NCBI GenBank assembly: GCA_964460785.1
Contig: CAYWQB010000002.1
Coordinates: 124,001-188,000 of the forward strand
DNA length: 64,000 nucleotides
Reading direction: 5' to 3'
From: CAYWQB01 sp964460785
Lineage (GTDB): Bacteria; Chlamydiota; Chlamydiia; Chlamydiales; CAYWQB01
The position numbers were made by a program, and so were the translations under genes. Below, piece after piece: positions 33,923-42,750 of this stretch; the first letter of the stretch is position 1, and the number at the start of each line of letters is the position of its first letter. Below the pieces are notes generated by a model. It saw only the letters and a list, made by a program, of their open reading frames with translations. It searched no databases and was not told the origin of the DNA.

Positions 33923-35404
33923 GTGAATACAAAGAGACGCTATATGAGCCTAAAAAAGCTATTTCTTAGAGGCATGTCTTGGAGCTTGCTCGACAAGGTA
34001 GTAAACCAAGTTGGAATGTTTTTCATTACCATCTATTTAGCAAGAGAACTCGGTGCTGAAAGCTATGGCCTTATTGGCATGCTAACAGTATTTCTCTTAA
34101 TTGCTGAAAGCCTAGTAAATTCTGGGTTCTCTCAAGCTCTTGTCCAGCGTAGCCAAAAAGCTTCTGAAGAAGACTTCTCCACGATATTTATCGTCAATGT
34201 CTCCTTAGCCTGCTTGATCTATTCTATCTTATTTTTGCTAGCGCCTTACATCGCTGATTTTTATCATGAACCAGAGCTTAAAACCATTGGCAGAGTTTTA
34301 TTTCTCGTGATTCTGATCAATTCTCTATCTATTGTGAGAAGGGCAAAGTTAATTATTAAGGTCGATTTCAAAAGCCAAGCTTTTGCCAACACTATCGGAA
34401 CGGTTGCAGGAGCTTCTTCAGCAGTGATCCTTGTTCACCTCAATTATGGATACTGGGCCCTAGTTGCTATGACCCTTATCAAATCCTTATTCATCAATAT
34501 AGTTCTTTCTTTCCGGTGCCGGTGGAAACCTAAACTTCTTTTCAGCACAAGCTCTTTCAAAAAACTTTTTAACTTTGGTTCTTTTCTGCTAATAGCAGGA
34601 ATCCTTTCCACAACCCTGACTAACCTCTATGCTCTCCTTATTGGACGTTTCTTCTCACCTTTACAAGTGGGTTATTTTACACAGTCATCGAACTGCACTA
34701 ATAATATCTCCGGGTTAGTTGCCTCTCTCCTCCAAGGCGTTACCTACCCCATTCTAACTTCTATCAATGAAGACAGAAAAAGAATGGTCTCTGTTTACCG
34801 AAAGCTCCTGCAAGTAACAGCTTTTGTATCTCTCCCTTGTATGTTTGGTTTTGCTGCAATTGCAAAACCCTTCACCTTGATTTTTTTAGGAAAAAGTTGG
34901 GCTCCCATGATCCCTGTCCTCATGATACTATCATTTGCACGATCTGCAACTCCTATTAGCACTGTGAATATGAATATTTTAAATGCAGTGGGTCGCTCAG
35001 ATTTATTTTTTAAAACAGATATTGTTAAGATTCCAATCAACCTAACAGCTATTCTTATCTTAATACCTTTTGGAATAAAAGCTGCTGCGGTTGCTGTATT
35101 GATCTCAGTTGGCATAAGCCTATTTATTAATACATACTATCCCAAAAAATTGTTCCAGTTCGGAATGTTGGAACAAACAAAAGCTTGCTGGAAGTATCTG
35201 ATTGCAGCATCGATTATGTTTATCCTTTGCTCTTTTCCCATTTTTCCTATGGAGAACATATATAGTTTACTCTTGCAAATAGTCTCTGGGGCATGCATCT
35301 ACCCCTTAACTTTAATCATTTTGAAAGATTCCCTAATTTGGGAGGTCATTCACACAATCAAGGGAAAGCTCAAAAGCAAACAAAAATGCGTAGATAACTT
35401 ATAG
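33923..35404 (+). CDS. Polysaccharide flippase (Wzx, MOP superfamily)
   Basis: 493 aa with about 12-14 transmembrane helices. The N-terminus LFLRGMSWSLLDKVVNQVGMFFITIYLARELGAESYGLIGM is the standard PST/WzxC opening, with LAREL and YGLIG; another familiar segment is LIGRFFSPLQVGYFTQS near 250. It flips undecaprenyl-linked glycan units across the inner membrane. GTG 33923 follows GGAGAGG immediately; ATG 33944 is an alternative start. Its presence argues that the island makes a lipid-linked exported glycan. Confidence 0.9.
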   Translation: MNTKRRYMSLKKLFLRGMSWSLLDKVVNQVGMFFITIYLARELGAESYGLIGMLTVFLLIAESLVNSGFSQALVQRSQKASEEDFSTIFIVNVSLACLIYSILFLLAPYIADFYHEPELKTIGRVLFLVILINSLSIVRRAKLIIKVDFKSQAFANTIGTVAGASSAVILVHLNYGYWALVAMTLIKSLFINIVLSFRCRWKPKLLFSTSSFKKLFNFGSFLLIAGILSTTLTNLYALLIGRFFSPLQVGYFTQSSNCTNNISGLVASLLQGVTYPILTSINEDRKRMVSVYRKLLQVTAFVSLPCMFGFAAIAKPFTLIFLGKSWAPMIPVLMILSFARSATPISTVNMNILNAVGRSDLFFKTDIVKIPINLTAILILIPFGIKAAAVAVLISVGISLFINTYYPKKLFQFGMLEQTKACWKYLIAASIMFILCSFPIFPMENIYSLLLQIVSGACIYPLTLIILKDSLIWEVIHTIKGKLKSKQKCVDNL

Positions 35405-35591
35405 CTTATGCATTTTGCGATGTCATTGTCTGTATAAACATCATCAAAAAATTTAATTTTTCTTAAGAAATCTACATGTATCCTCCTCTTCTCCGACAGG
35501 AGTAATACAACCTAACAATAAAAAAATGATTGATTTAAAGGACTAAAAGAAAATAAATTAGAACTCTGTTTTTTTACTTTTTTACGAGAAT

Positions 35592-36785
35592 ATGATTAAA
35601 TCTCTTTCGAAAAAGAAATATATTGCAATTGGTCTTGCTCTTTTTTCCATGTTTTTTGGAGCAGGCAACTCTATTTTTCCAATGGCTCTTGGAAAAGTTG
35701 CTGGGAAAGACATGTTTTACTCTCTATTAGGCCTCTCTGTGTCAGGCGTAGTCGCTCCCTTTTTAGGGGTTATGGCTATGATCTTGTACAATGGATGCTA
35801 TCAGTCATTCTTCTCTCGTATAGGACGCGTTCCTGGTATCATTGCTGGACTGCTACTTATTTCCCTTGTAGGCCCTGTTGGCTCTATCCCTCGCTGTATC
35901 ACTGTCTCTTATGCTACTTTAGCGCCAAAATTCCCTTGGATGCCTTTTATTGGCTTTAGTGCAGTCTCATGTCTTATTGTTTATCTGCTTGCAGTCAAAG
36001 AAAAGCGCATTGTTGACTTATTAGGCTATGTTCTTACTCCTTTGCTTTTACTGACCTTGGCTTTCATTATTGTTAAGGGAATTTTTGGAGAGCACCCTCC
36101 TTTGCAAGATGCCCTTTATCCTAAACTAGAACTCTTCAACCAAGGCATCATTGTTGGCTACAATACATTAGACCTTATTGCAGCCCTCTTTTTCTCTGTC
36201 ATTGTGCTTGTTAACCTTGAAGAAGACGGATACGATCCCCTACAGCCCCCAACAAAGGGACTCATCAAGCTTTCTATCAAATCTTGTATTTTTGGCGCTT
36301 TCCTTCTACTTGCGATCTATACAGGCTTTAGCTTAATCGCTGGGTACTACGCTCAAAATGGTGGAAACCTAAGCTGTGATAAACTACTTGGTAAAGTCGT
36401 TACCTCTGTTCTAGGCTCACAAGGGGGTACCTTTGTTGCAATTGCTGTTACTTTAGCCTGCCTAACAACAGAAATTGCTTTAGCCTCTGTCTTCTCAGAA
36501 TATATCCATACAGAAGTTGTCCGCAAGAAAGTCAGCTATCCTATTTGCCTACTCTTTACGACAGTGGCTACATTTGCCATCTCAAACCTTGGGTTTGTTG
36601 GCATCTCAAGTATCATTGAGCCTATTTTAAAAGTTTGCTATCCAGCATTGATTGTGATGACACTGCTCAATATTGCCCATAAGCTATGGGGAGTGAAAAT
36701 GATCAAACTCCCTGTGTATGCGACTTTGATTATCACTTTAGTCGTCTTTTTTGCTTCGGGAGACTTTGGCCCATTTATGCAGTGA
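35592..36785 (+). CDS. brnQ: Branched-chain amino acid transporter
   Basis: 397 aa LIVCS-family symporter with about 12 helices. Typical N-terminal LFSMFFGAGNSIFPMALG and the VGSIPRCITVSYAT segment. It imports Leu, Ile or Val with Na+ or H+, as expected for an intracellular bacterium lacking these pathways; Chlamydia has similar genes. It is preceded by 187 bases without a gene, containing a GACAGGAG stretch and oligo-A/T but no regulatory element I can name. The 3' end overlaps the convergent SGNH gene by 48 bases. Confidence 0.92.
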   Translation: MIKSLSKKKYIAIGLALFSMFFGAGNSIFPMALGKVAGKDMFYSLLGLSVSGVVAPFLGVMAMILYNGCYQSFFSRIGRVPGIIAGLLLISLVGPVGSIPRCITVSYATLAPKFPWMPFIGFSAVSCLIVYLLAVKEKRIVDLLGYVLTPLLLLTLAFIIVKGIFGEHPPLQDALYPKLELFNQGIIVGYNTLDLIAALFFSVIVLVNLEEDGYDPLQPPTKGLIKLSIKSCIFGAFLLLAIYTGFSLIAGYYAQNGGNLSCDKLLGKVVTSVLGSQGGTFVAIAVTLACLTTEIALASVFSEYIHTEVVRKKVSYPICLLFTTVATFAISNLGFVGISSIIEPILKVCYPALIVMTLLNIAHKLWGVKMIKLPVYATLIITLVVFFASGDFGPFMQ

Positions 36786-37850
36786 ACTCTTGATATTCAT
36801 GCTCTCTGACAAAACTGATGCTGCTACTTTGCAGCCCTCAGACCCCCAATGTGTATCATCAGGAAGGTATATATCCTGCTCCCCTCGATCTACTGCCTGC
36901 TCTAAATGCTGATACAAAGGTAAAGCATTCTCCCCATGCCTACACAAGTCTTCACATAAAGAGTAAGTAGAATCCAAGCCTTCTATCCATCTCTTATAGA
37001 TGGATGATTTATCAGGAACTATAAAAGCAAAAAATCTAGTGGTCTTACTAGAAGATGTAACTAATTGATTAACATTTGAAATAAATTTTTGGACTTTTTC
37101 CACATTAGCCTTATGCCTACCTTCTGTATACCCTCTTAAGGCATAATCATTCCCTTTCAATAAGACTTTTGAAGCTACTTTATTAGAAAATAAATCTTCT
37201 CTAGAAAGTTTTTTTTGAACAACCTGCCTTGAAAAGGCTTTATTTTTTAACAAGTTACATGCCAGATCAAAATCAGGACCTTTTTTATAAGAAGCTCTTT
37301 TCACCTTCTTTATAGAATTCTCCTCAAAGTTTCTCTTATTTTCCTTACTCACAAAGTTAACCTGTACATCTTTCAAAGCCCTTTCAGGACTACTGTTCAA
37401 GGTTAGATTAGCCAGCTCTAGCATTCCTCTTTCTACCCTTTCCAAAATAAAAAATTCTGGAGGAGAAGCTACATAAGCTGGGCTGTTTAAAATTTCCTCT
37501 AACTGGAACTTGTTTAAGTTAAATGTGATGACAGACTTCCCATATAAAGAAAGGTAATGAACAAAAGAACTTGTAAAACATCTATCAGGCCTCTCATGAG
37601 AGGCCGTAAAAGAGTCCCCATATATTATGATATCAAAATGTTTATCATAATCCTCTATACTAGCAGCTTGAGTATAATTTAAGTTTACAAAAGCTTCTTG
37701 AGACTTTGTCCATGAATATTGATTTGAAGAGAATCCTCCAACCCGCGTCAAGTCCCCTTCAAAGGGCTCTAGCCATATACCTAAAATTACTAAAACAATG
37801 AATAATGACAAGTATACGGAAGCCAATCCGATGACATATTTTTTGTGCAT
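36738..37850 (-). CDS. AlgJ/AlgX-like SGNH O-acetylation protein
   Basis: 370 aa from ATG 37850 (a TTG three codons earlier is also open). N-terminal signal anchor at about 5-28, then a periplasmic domain with IIYGDSFTASHE (nucleophile Ser in GDSF) and, near the C-terminus, PDDTHWGSEGCKVAA with the Asp and His of the SGNH triad. This is the pattern of AlgJ, AlgX and related partners that transfer acetyl groups exported by an MBOAT protein. It lies directly downstream of the AlgI-like gene (5-base gap). Substrate polysaccharide unknown. 3' end overlaps brnQ by 48 bases. Confidence 0.8.
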   Translation of the reverse strand: MHKKYVIGLASVYLSLFIVLVILGIWLEPFEGDLTRVGGFSSNQYSWTKSQEAFVNLNYTQAASIEDYDKHFDIIIYGDSFTASHERPDRCFTSSFVHYLSLYGKSVITFNLNKFQLEEILNSPAYVASPPEFFILERVERGMLELANLTLNSSPERALKDVQVNFVSKENKRNFEENSIKKVKRASYKKGPDFDLACNLLKNKAFSRQVVQKKLSREDLFSNKVASKVLLKGNDYALRGYTEGRHKANVEKVQKFISNVNQLVTSSSKTTRFFAFIVPDKSSIYKRWIEGLDSTYSLCEDLCRHGENALPLYQHLEQAVDRGEQDIYLPDDTHWGSEGCKVAASVLSESMNIKSSLHKWAKVSRSKKDD

Positions 37851-37855
37851 AAAAA

Positions 37856-39388
37856 TCAAAAATTAAAATAAATAAAGCTACTGATACTATTAACAAAAAA
37901 AACTGATACTACGAGCATTACTGCTAGCGTTATTAGTTGTACAGTCCCTGCTCGCCAGTGATAAATCTTTCTAATCTCTTTATTACCAACAACTTGCGAA
38001 TTTCCCAAGTACTCTTTGAAAATTTGACTGGTAGAGGGACATGCCAAAGCTATAAATATAGAAATAAGCAAAATGCCTGTTCCTCGGATTTCAAAAGATC
38101 CAACTCTTCCAGAAAAGGAACTGAAAGAAGCTCCTAGTGACTCAAATAAAGAAATACTGGCTAACTGAGCAGGAAGCTCTAGCCCATTTAGACCCACTAA
38201 GCCATTAATAACTTTAAGTGCTTGTGAAGAACTTTCAGCCCTAAAGAAAACCCATGCAAAGCATACTGAGCAAAAGGTTAATAACCATGAAGAAAAGCAA
38301 ACAAGCCGACTTTTACTCCAAGTTTCTTGGCTAACAAAGTTGACTCTTACACTCCGCCACAAATGATTAATCACAAGAAAAAGTCCATGGACACCTCCCC
38401 AAATCACAAAGGACCAGTCTGCACCATGCCACAAGCCTCCAAGAAGCATTGTAATCATTAGGTTCACATACCTAATTAGCTTTCCTTTTGCATTTCCTCC
38501 TAGTGGGATATATAGATAATCCCTAAGAAATGTAGACAAGGTAATGTGCCAGCGCCTCCAGAAATCTACTATACTTAAGCTCTTGTACGGAGACTTAAAG
38601 TTTAAAGGCAGAACTATTCCAAAGATACGTCCAAGGCCAATAGCCATGTCTGCATACCCACTAAAATCAAAATAAAGCTGACTCGCATATGTTAACATCC
38701 CTAGCCAAGAGTCTAAAAACCTATAATCCCCACTATACGAAGTACTAAAAAATCTATCGGCATATGGAGCTAGAGAGTCCGCTAGAATTGCTTTTTTGGC
38801 CAAACCGACTATAAAAATAGATATACCAACTGCAACATTTTGCCATCGTAAAGTTAGGCTATTATTTTTTTGCAGCTGAGGTACAAGTTCATAGTGCTGA
38901 ACTATAGGGCCTGCAATGAGCTGAGGGAAAAAAGTAACAAATAAAGAGTACTCTAAAATTGAAGCCTTCGTTGCTTTTCCCTTAAAGCAATCCACAATAA
39001 ATGCTATCTGCTGAAAAGTAAAAAAAGAAATTGCAAGAGGTAAAAGTATTGAAAGACTGGTATATGAAAACCCAAAAATAAAAGATGCTGATCCCATTAA
39101 AAAGTTAATATACTTAAAAACACACAGAACCAATAAATTTGCTATAATACCAGTAACTAATAAAGGTTTTGATTTATTAACCGATATTTTCTTACCAAGA
39201 AGAAAATTAAACAGCATACTGGCGACTATTAAAGGAACATTCCACAACTCCCAATATCCATAAAAAAAGAGAGAAAAAGCTAACATCAGAGTAAGCCTAG
39301 CTTTTCTACTAGCTCGGGAGAACAAGCAAAAAGCAAGTATAGATAAAGGCAAAAATGCAAATAGAAAAATATACGAGCTAAAGATCAC
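37856..39388 (-). CDS. MBOAT O-acyltransferase (AlgI/DltB-like)
   Basis: 510 aa, about 11-13 membrane helices. Starts at a GTG with the AlgI-type opening MIFSSYIFLFAFLPLSI. Conserved core DFWRRWHITLSTFLRDYLYIPLGG and the MBOAT histidine in LLGGLWHGADWSFVIWG. It moves acetyl groups from the cytoplasm across the inner membrane for O-acetylation of an extracytoplasmic polysaccharide, together with the SGNH protein downstream. The nearest glycan genes are those at 22-35 kb and 48-56 kb. Confidence 0.92.
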   Translation of the reverse strand: MIFSSYIFLFAFLPLSILAFCLFSRASRKARLTLMLAFSLFFYGYWELWNVPLIVASMLFNFLLGKKISVNKSKPLLVTGIIANLLVLCVFKYINFLMGSASFIFGFSYTSLSILLPLAISFFTFQQIAFIVDCFKGKATKASILEYSLFVTFFPQLIAGPIVQHYELVPQLQKNNSLTLRWQNVAVGISIFIVGLAKKAILADSLAPYADRFFSTSYSGDYRFLDSWLGMLTYASQLYFDFSGYADMAIGLGRIFGIVLPLNFKSPYKSLSIVDFWRRWHITLSTFLRDYLYIPLGGNAKGKLIRYVNLMITMLLGGLWHGADWSFVIWGGVHGLFLVINHLWRSVRVNFVSQETWSKSRLVCFSSWLLTFCSVCFAWVFFRAESSSQALKVINGLVGLNGLELPAQLASISLFESLGASFSSFSGRVGSFEIRGTGILLISIFIALACPSTSQIFKEYLGNSQVVGNKEIRKIYHWRAGTVQLITLAVMLVVSVFFVNSISSFIYFNF

Positions 39389-39461
39389 TATTCAAGTCTC
39401 TGCTTTCTTCTCAACAAAAATGTACTAGAGATCTACAGCTCGTAAAAATTTATTGCAATTG

Positions 39462-42400
39462 CTAAGAGGGCAAATGGCCTGTTTTCATCACCCCAATACG
39501 GATGTCATGACCATTGATATTCCAGTCTACCCCACCTTCTATAGGACCAAACTCGATTTGCAATGCTAGCAACTCACTCTTTAAAAACTCATGGTAAGCT
39601 TCTACTGCTTGCTTGATTTCTCCTTCAGCATCAATCTGCAGATGAATACGGTCTGTGACATTGAGACCGAGCTCTCTTCGCATTGCACTCACCTTATTAC
39701 GGATCTCTCGAGCCACTCCCTCTATGATGAGTTCTTCATTCAAGGTCGTATCTAGCAAGACTGTTACATCCCCCTCATTGGCAGCCACCATGCCTTCTTT
39801 GACCTCACGGTGGACGGCAATATCTTCAGGCTCTATTTGAAAGGTTTCTTCTCCAAGGTTAATCGCAACTGTTTGCCCAGATTCTAGGGATTCTAGCTGT
39901 TCTTGACTAAACTCTGCGATCTTTGCTTGCGCTTCTCGCATATGCTTGCCAACTTTTTTTCCAAGTACACGGAAGTTCGGCTTTGCAGATCGTTTTACAT
40001 AACGTCCTTCATCAGATGAGAATGCAACAGCTTTAACATTCAGCTCTCCAGCCAATACCTCTTCGTGCTCTTTCAAAGCATCTAGGAGCTCTTCATCTGA
40101 ACAAATTAGCTGAAGAGCTGGTAGTGGTTGACGAACCTTGACTTTTTCTTGCTTACGCAAGAAATGACCTAGACTAACACCTTTTTGCAAACGAGCTACA
40201 ACAGATTCCAACTTTTCATCCCGCCACTCTTTACGGTAAACAGGATAATCACAAAGGTGCACGGAAGTAGGCATTTCCTTTGCTTTCAGGTTGCGATAGA
40301 TCTCTTCTGTTACAAAAGGTGCAAAGGGAGCTGCAACCTTACATAACTCTAATAGTACAGTATAAAGAGTATGAAAGGCATCTTGAACATCGTCTGTAAG
40401 CTCTTCCTCATAAAAGCGACGGCGGTTGGTTCGAATATACCAGTTCGTTAACTCATCAATGAAGCTCACAAAAGGATCTACAGCTCGGCTGAGGTCGTAG
40501 TTATCCATTCCCACTTCAACTAGATGAATGAGCTCTTGAAGCTTAGACAAAATCCATCGATCTGTTTTTGCCTTTGGTCCTGCCCAATCACTACTTGGCT
40601 TCCAGTTGCTAATGTTGGCATAGGTGACAAAAAATGAATACGCATTCCACCAAGGGATCATAACCTGCCGTAAAACAAGCTCTACTCCCTTTTCCGAAAA
40701 GCGTAAATCATCTGCTTTTACTGCAGGACTTTGCAGCATATAAAGGCGTAAAGCATCTGCCCCATACTGGTCGATAACAATACCAGGCTCTGGATAGTTC
40801 TTCAGACGCTTGGACATCTTTTGGCCATCTTCAGCAAGAATGATCCCATTAACAATAACATTCTTAAAGGCTGGTTGATCAAAGAGGATTCCTGCAAGCA
40901 CAGTTAAAGTATAGAACCAGCCCCTTGTCTGATCAATCCCTTCTGCAATAAAGTCTGCAGGGAATGTTTGTTCTACAAACTTTTTCTTTTGAAAGGGGTA
41001 GTGGTTTTGTGCATAAGGCATTGAACCTGACTCAAACCAGCAGTCAAAGACCTCTGGAATACGGTGAAAGACCTTTCCATCTTTTTCGATTTCTACTTGA
41101 TCAATAAAATGCTTATGCAAGTCACTAACTTTTCGGCCTGATAAAGCTTCTAATTCCTCTACAGAGCCAATGACTAAAAGCTCTCCATCCTCAGCTCGCC
41201 AAATTGGAATAGGAGTGCCCCAGTAACGTGTACGGCTAAAGCTCCAATCTCTCGCTCCCTTCAACCAGTTTCCAAAGCGGTGATGCTTTACATGACCTGG
41301 CGTCCAATGGATCTGCTCATTGAGCTCAACTAAGCGATCCCGAATGTCTTCTACTTTAATATACCAAGAACGGATCGCTTTATAAATTAAAGGGGTATCG
41401 GAGCGCCAACAGAAAGGGTAGCGGTGTTGAATGGTCCCTGATGAAAAAACTTTTTGCTGGTCTTTTAGGCGCTTAATGATCGCTTTATCTGCATCTTTAA
41501 CAAAAAGCCCTTCATGCTCTGCGATCTCTGCAGTAAAACGCCCATTTGCATCCACTGGGCAGACAAGATCGATGCCTGCTGCCTTACAAGCAAAAAAGTC
41601 ATCCTCACCAAAAGCTGGCGCCATATGAACGATTCCCGTTCCATCCTCTGTGCTAACGAAGTCCGCAAGTAAGACGCGGAATGCATTTGGATGCCCCTTA
41701 AAATAATCAAAAGGAGGAAGGTACTTTTTACCTGCCAGATCTTTACCTGAGAGGTGGCATAACACCTCTACAGGATCATCACCAAAGTGCTTGCCGACAA
41801 GAGCCTCTGCTAAAATATATACTTTGCCTGTTTTCTGATGCTGAACCTTTACATAGGTGACAGACTCCCCCACACTAAGAGCCAGGTTGGAGATGAGTGT
41901 CCATGGCGTTGTTGTCCATGCAAGTAAAGAAATCGTAGGATCCTCTTCAAGAGGAAACTCTATAACGAGGGATGGATCCTGAACATCCTTGTAGTTTTCC
42001 CCCACCTCTGAGTTTGAAAGACCTGTCCCCAGCTTTGCAGAGTAAGGAACAACCTTAAACCCCTCATAAACATAGCCTTTATCATAAAGTTGTTTGAATA
42101 CCCACCAAACAGACTCCATAAAGGTTGGGTCCATTGTTCGGTACGTCTGGGAAAAATCTACCCAGCGACCCATGCGCTTGACTGTATCCTTCCACTCGCG
42201 AGAGTAGCGCAAGACAATAGAACGGCAAAGCTCATTGAACTCTGCAACACCATAGGCCTCAATGTCCTTCGTACCAGAGAGCCCTTCTTGCTTTTCTACT
42301 TCATGCTCAACAGGTAAGCCATGACAGTCCCAGCCAAAGCGCCGAGGGACTAGATACCCTTTCATTGTGCGATAGCGTGGGATTACATCCTTAATTGTGC

Positions 42401-42587
42401 CTGCTAACAGGTGACCATAGTGAGGCAAGCCAGTAGCAAAAGGAGGCCCATCATAAAAAGAGTAGTAAGGAGCTCCTTCCTGCTCGCGTTGCTCAAGGGA
42501 TTTTAGAAAAATAGAATTTTCTTCCCAAAAGGTGAGCGTTTTCTTCTCTCGTTCTGCAAAGCTCTCTTGGCCAACCTCTTGAAACAT
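39462..42587 (-). CDS. ileS: Isoleucyl-tRNA synthetase
   Basis: 1041 aa class I synthetase. HIGH equivalent HYGH at 56-59 (LPHYGHLLAGTIKD), editing domain at about 190-400, KMSKR loop in DGQKMSKRLKNYPEP near residue 600, anticodon-binding helical domain and a C-terminal extension. HYGH with KMSKR is characteristic of the eukaryote-like IleRS group (often mupirocin-tolerant) that Chlamydiae carry. ATG at 42587 follows GGAAAGGA. Divergent from the flagellar hook operon; a TATAGT that could be its -10 element lies at about 42619-42624. Confidence 0.95.
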   Translation of the reverse strand: MFQEVGQESFAEREKKTLTFWEENSIFLKSLEQREQEGAPYYSFYDGPPFATGLPHYGHLLAGTIKDVIPRYRTMKGYLVPRRFGWDCHGLPVEHEVEKQEGLSGTKDIEAYGVAEFNELCRSIVLRYSREWKDTVKRMGRWVDFSQTYRTMDPTFMESVWWVFKQLYDKGYVYEGFKVVPYSAKLGTGLSNSEVGENYKDVQDPSLVIEFPLEEDPTISLLAWTTTPWTLISNLALSVGESVTYVKVQHQKTGKVYILAEALVGKHFGDDPVEVLCHLSGKDLAGKKYLPPFDYFKGHPNAFRVLLADFVSTEDGTGIVHMAPAFGEDDFFACKAAGIDLVCPVDANGRFTAEIAEHEGLFVKDADKAIIKRLKDQQKVFSSGTIQHRYPFCWRSDTPLIYKAIRSWYIKVEDIRDRLVELNEQIHWTPGHVKHHRFGNWLKGARDWSFSRTRYWGTPIPIWRAEDGELLVIGSVEELEALSGRKVSDLHKHFIDQVEIEKDGKVFHRIPEVFDCWFESGSMPYAQNHYPFQKKKFVEQTFPADFIAEGIDQTRGWFYTLTVLAGILFDQPAFKNVIVNGIILAEDGQKMSKRLKNYPEPGIVIDQYGADALRLYMLQSPAVKADDLRFSEKGVELVLRQVMIPWWNAYSFFVTYANISNWKPSSDWAGPKAKTDRWILSKLQELIHLVEVGMDNYDLSRAVDPFVSFIDELTNWYIRTNRRRFYEEELTDDVQDAFHTLYTVLLELCKVAAPFAPFVTEEIYRNLKAKEMPTSVHLCDYPVYRKEWRDEKLESVVARLQKGVSLGHFLRKQEKVKVRQPLPALQLICSDEELLDALKEHEEVLAGELNVKAVAFSSDEGRYVKRSAKPNFRVLGKKVGKHMREAQAKIAEFSQEQLESLESGQTVAINLGEETFQIEPEDIAVHREVKEGMVAANEGDVTVLLDTTLNEELIIEGVAREIRNKVSAMRRELGLNVTDRIHLQIDAEGEIKQAVEAYHEFLKSELLALQIEFGPIEGGVDWNINGHDIRIGVMKTGHLPS

Positions 42588-42677
42588 GGGTCCTTTCCTT
42601 TTTTGATCGTAGAAAGACTATACAGCATGACTCCGATAAATCTCATCCAAAGTTTTTTTTAAAAAAAGTTAGAGGGA

Positions 42678-42693
42678 TGGCACTTGTCTTGCA
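42678..42693 (+). promoter_or_regulatory. Sigma-54 (RpoN) promoter for the fliK operon
   Basis: TGGCAC-TTGTC-TTGCA fits the -24/-12 consensus TGGCACNNNNNTTGC[A/T] at every conserved position, with GG (42679-42680) and GC (42691-42692) exactly 12 bases apart. Predicted transcription start near 42704, about 47 bases before the fliK GTG. Sigma-54 control of hook genes is common in other bacteria, and Chlamydiae encode RpoN. No activator site was identified. Confidence 0.8.
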
Positions 42694-42750
42694 TTAAGAT
42701 CCAGTAACTGTTTCTAACATGGATGAAGCTTGACTACATGGAGGTAGTGA

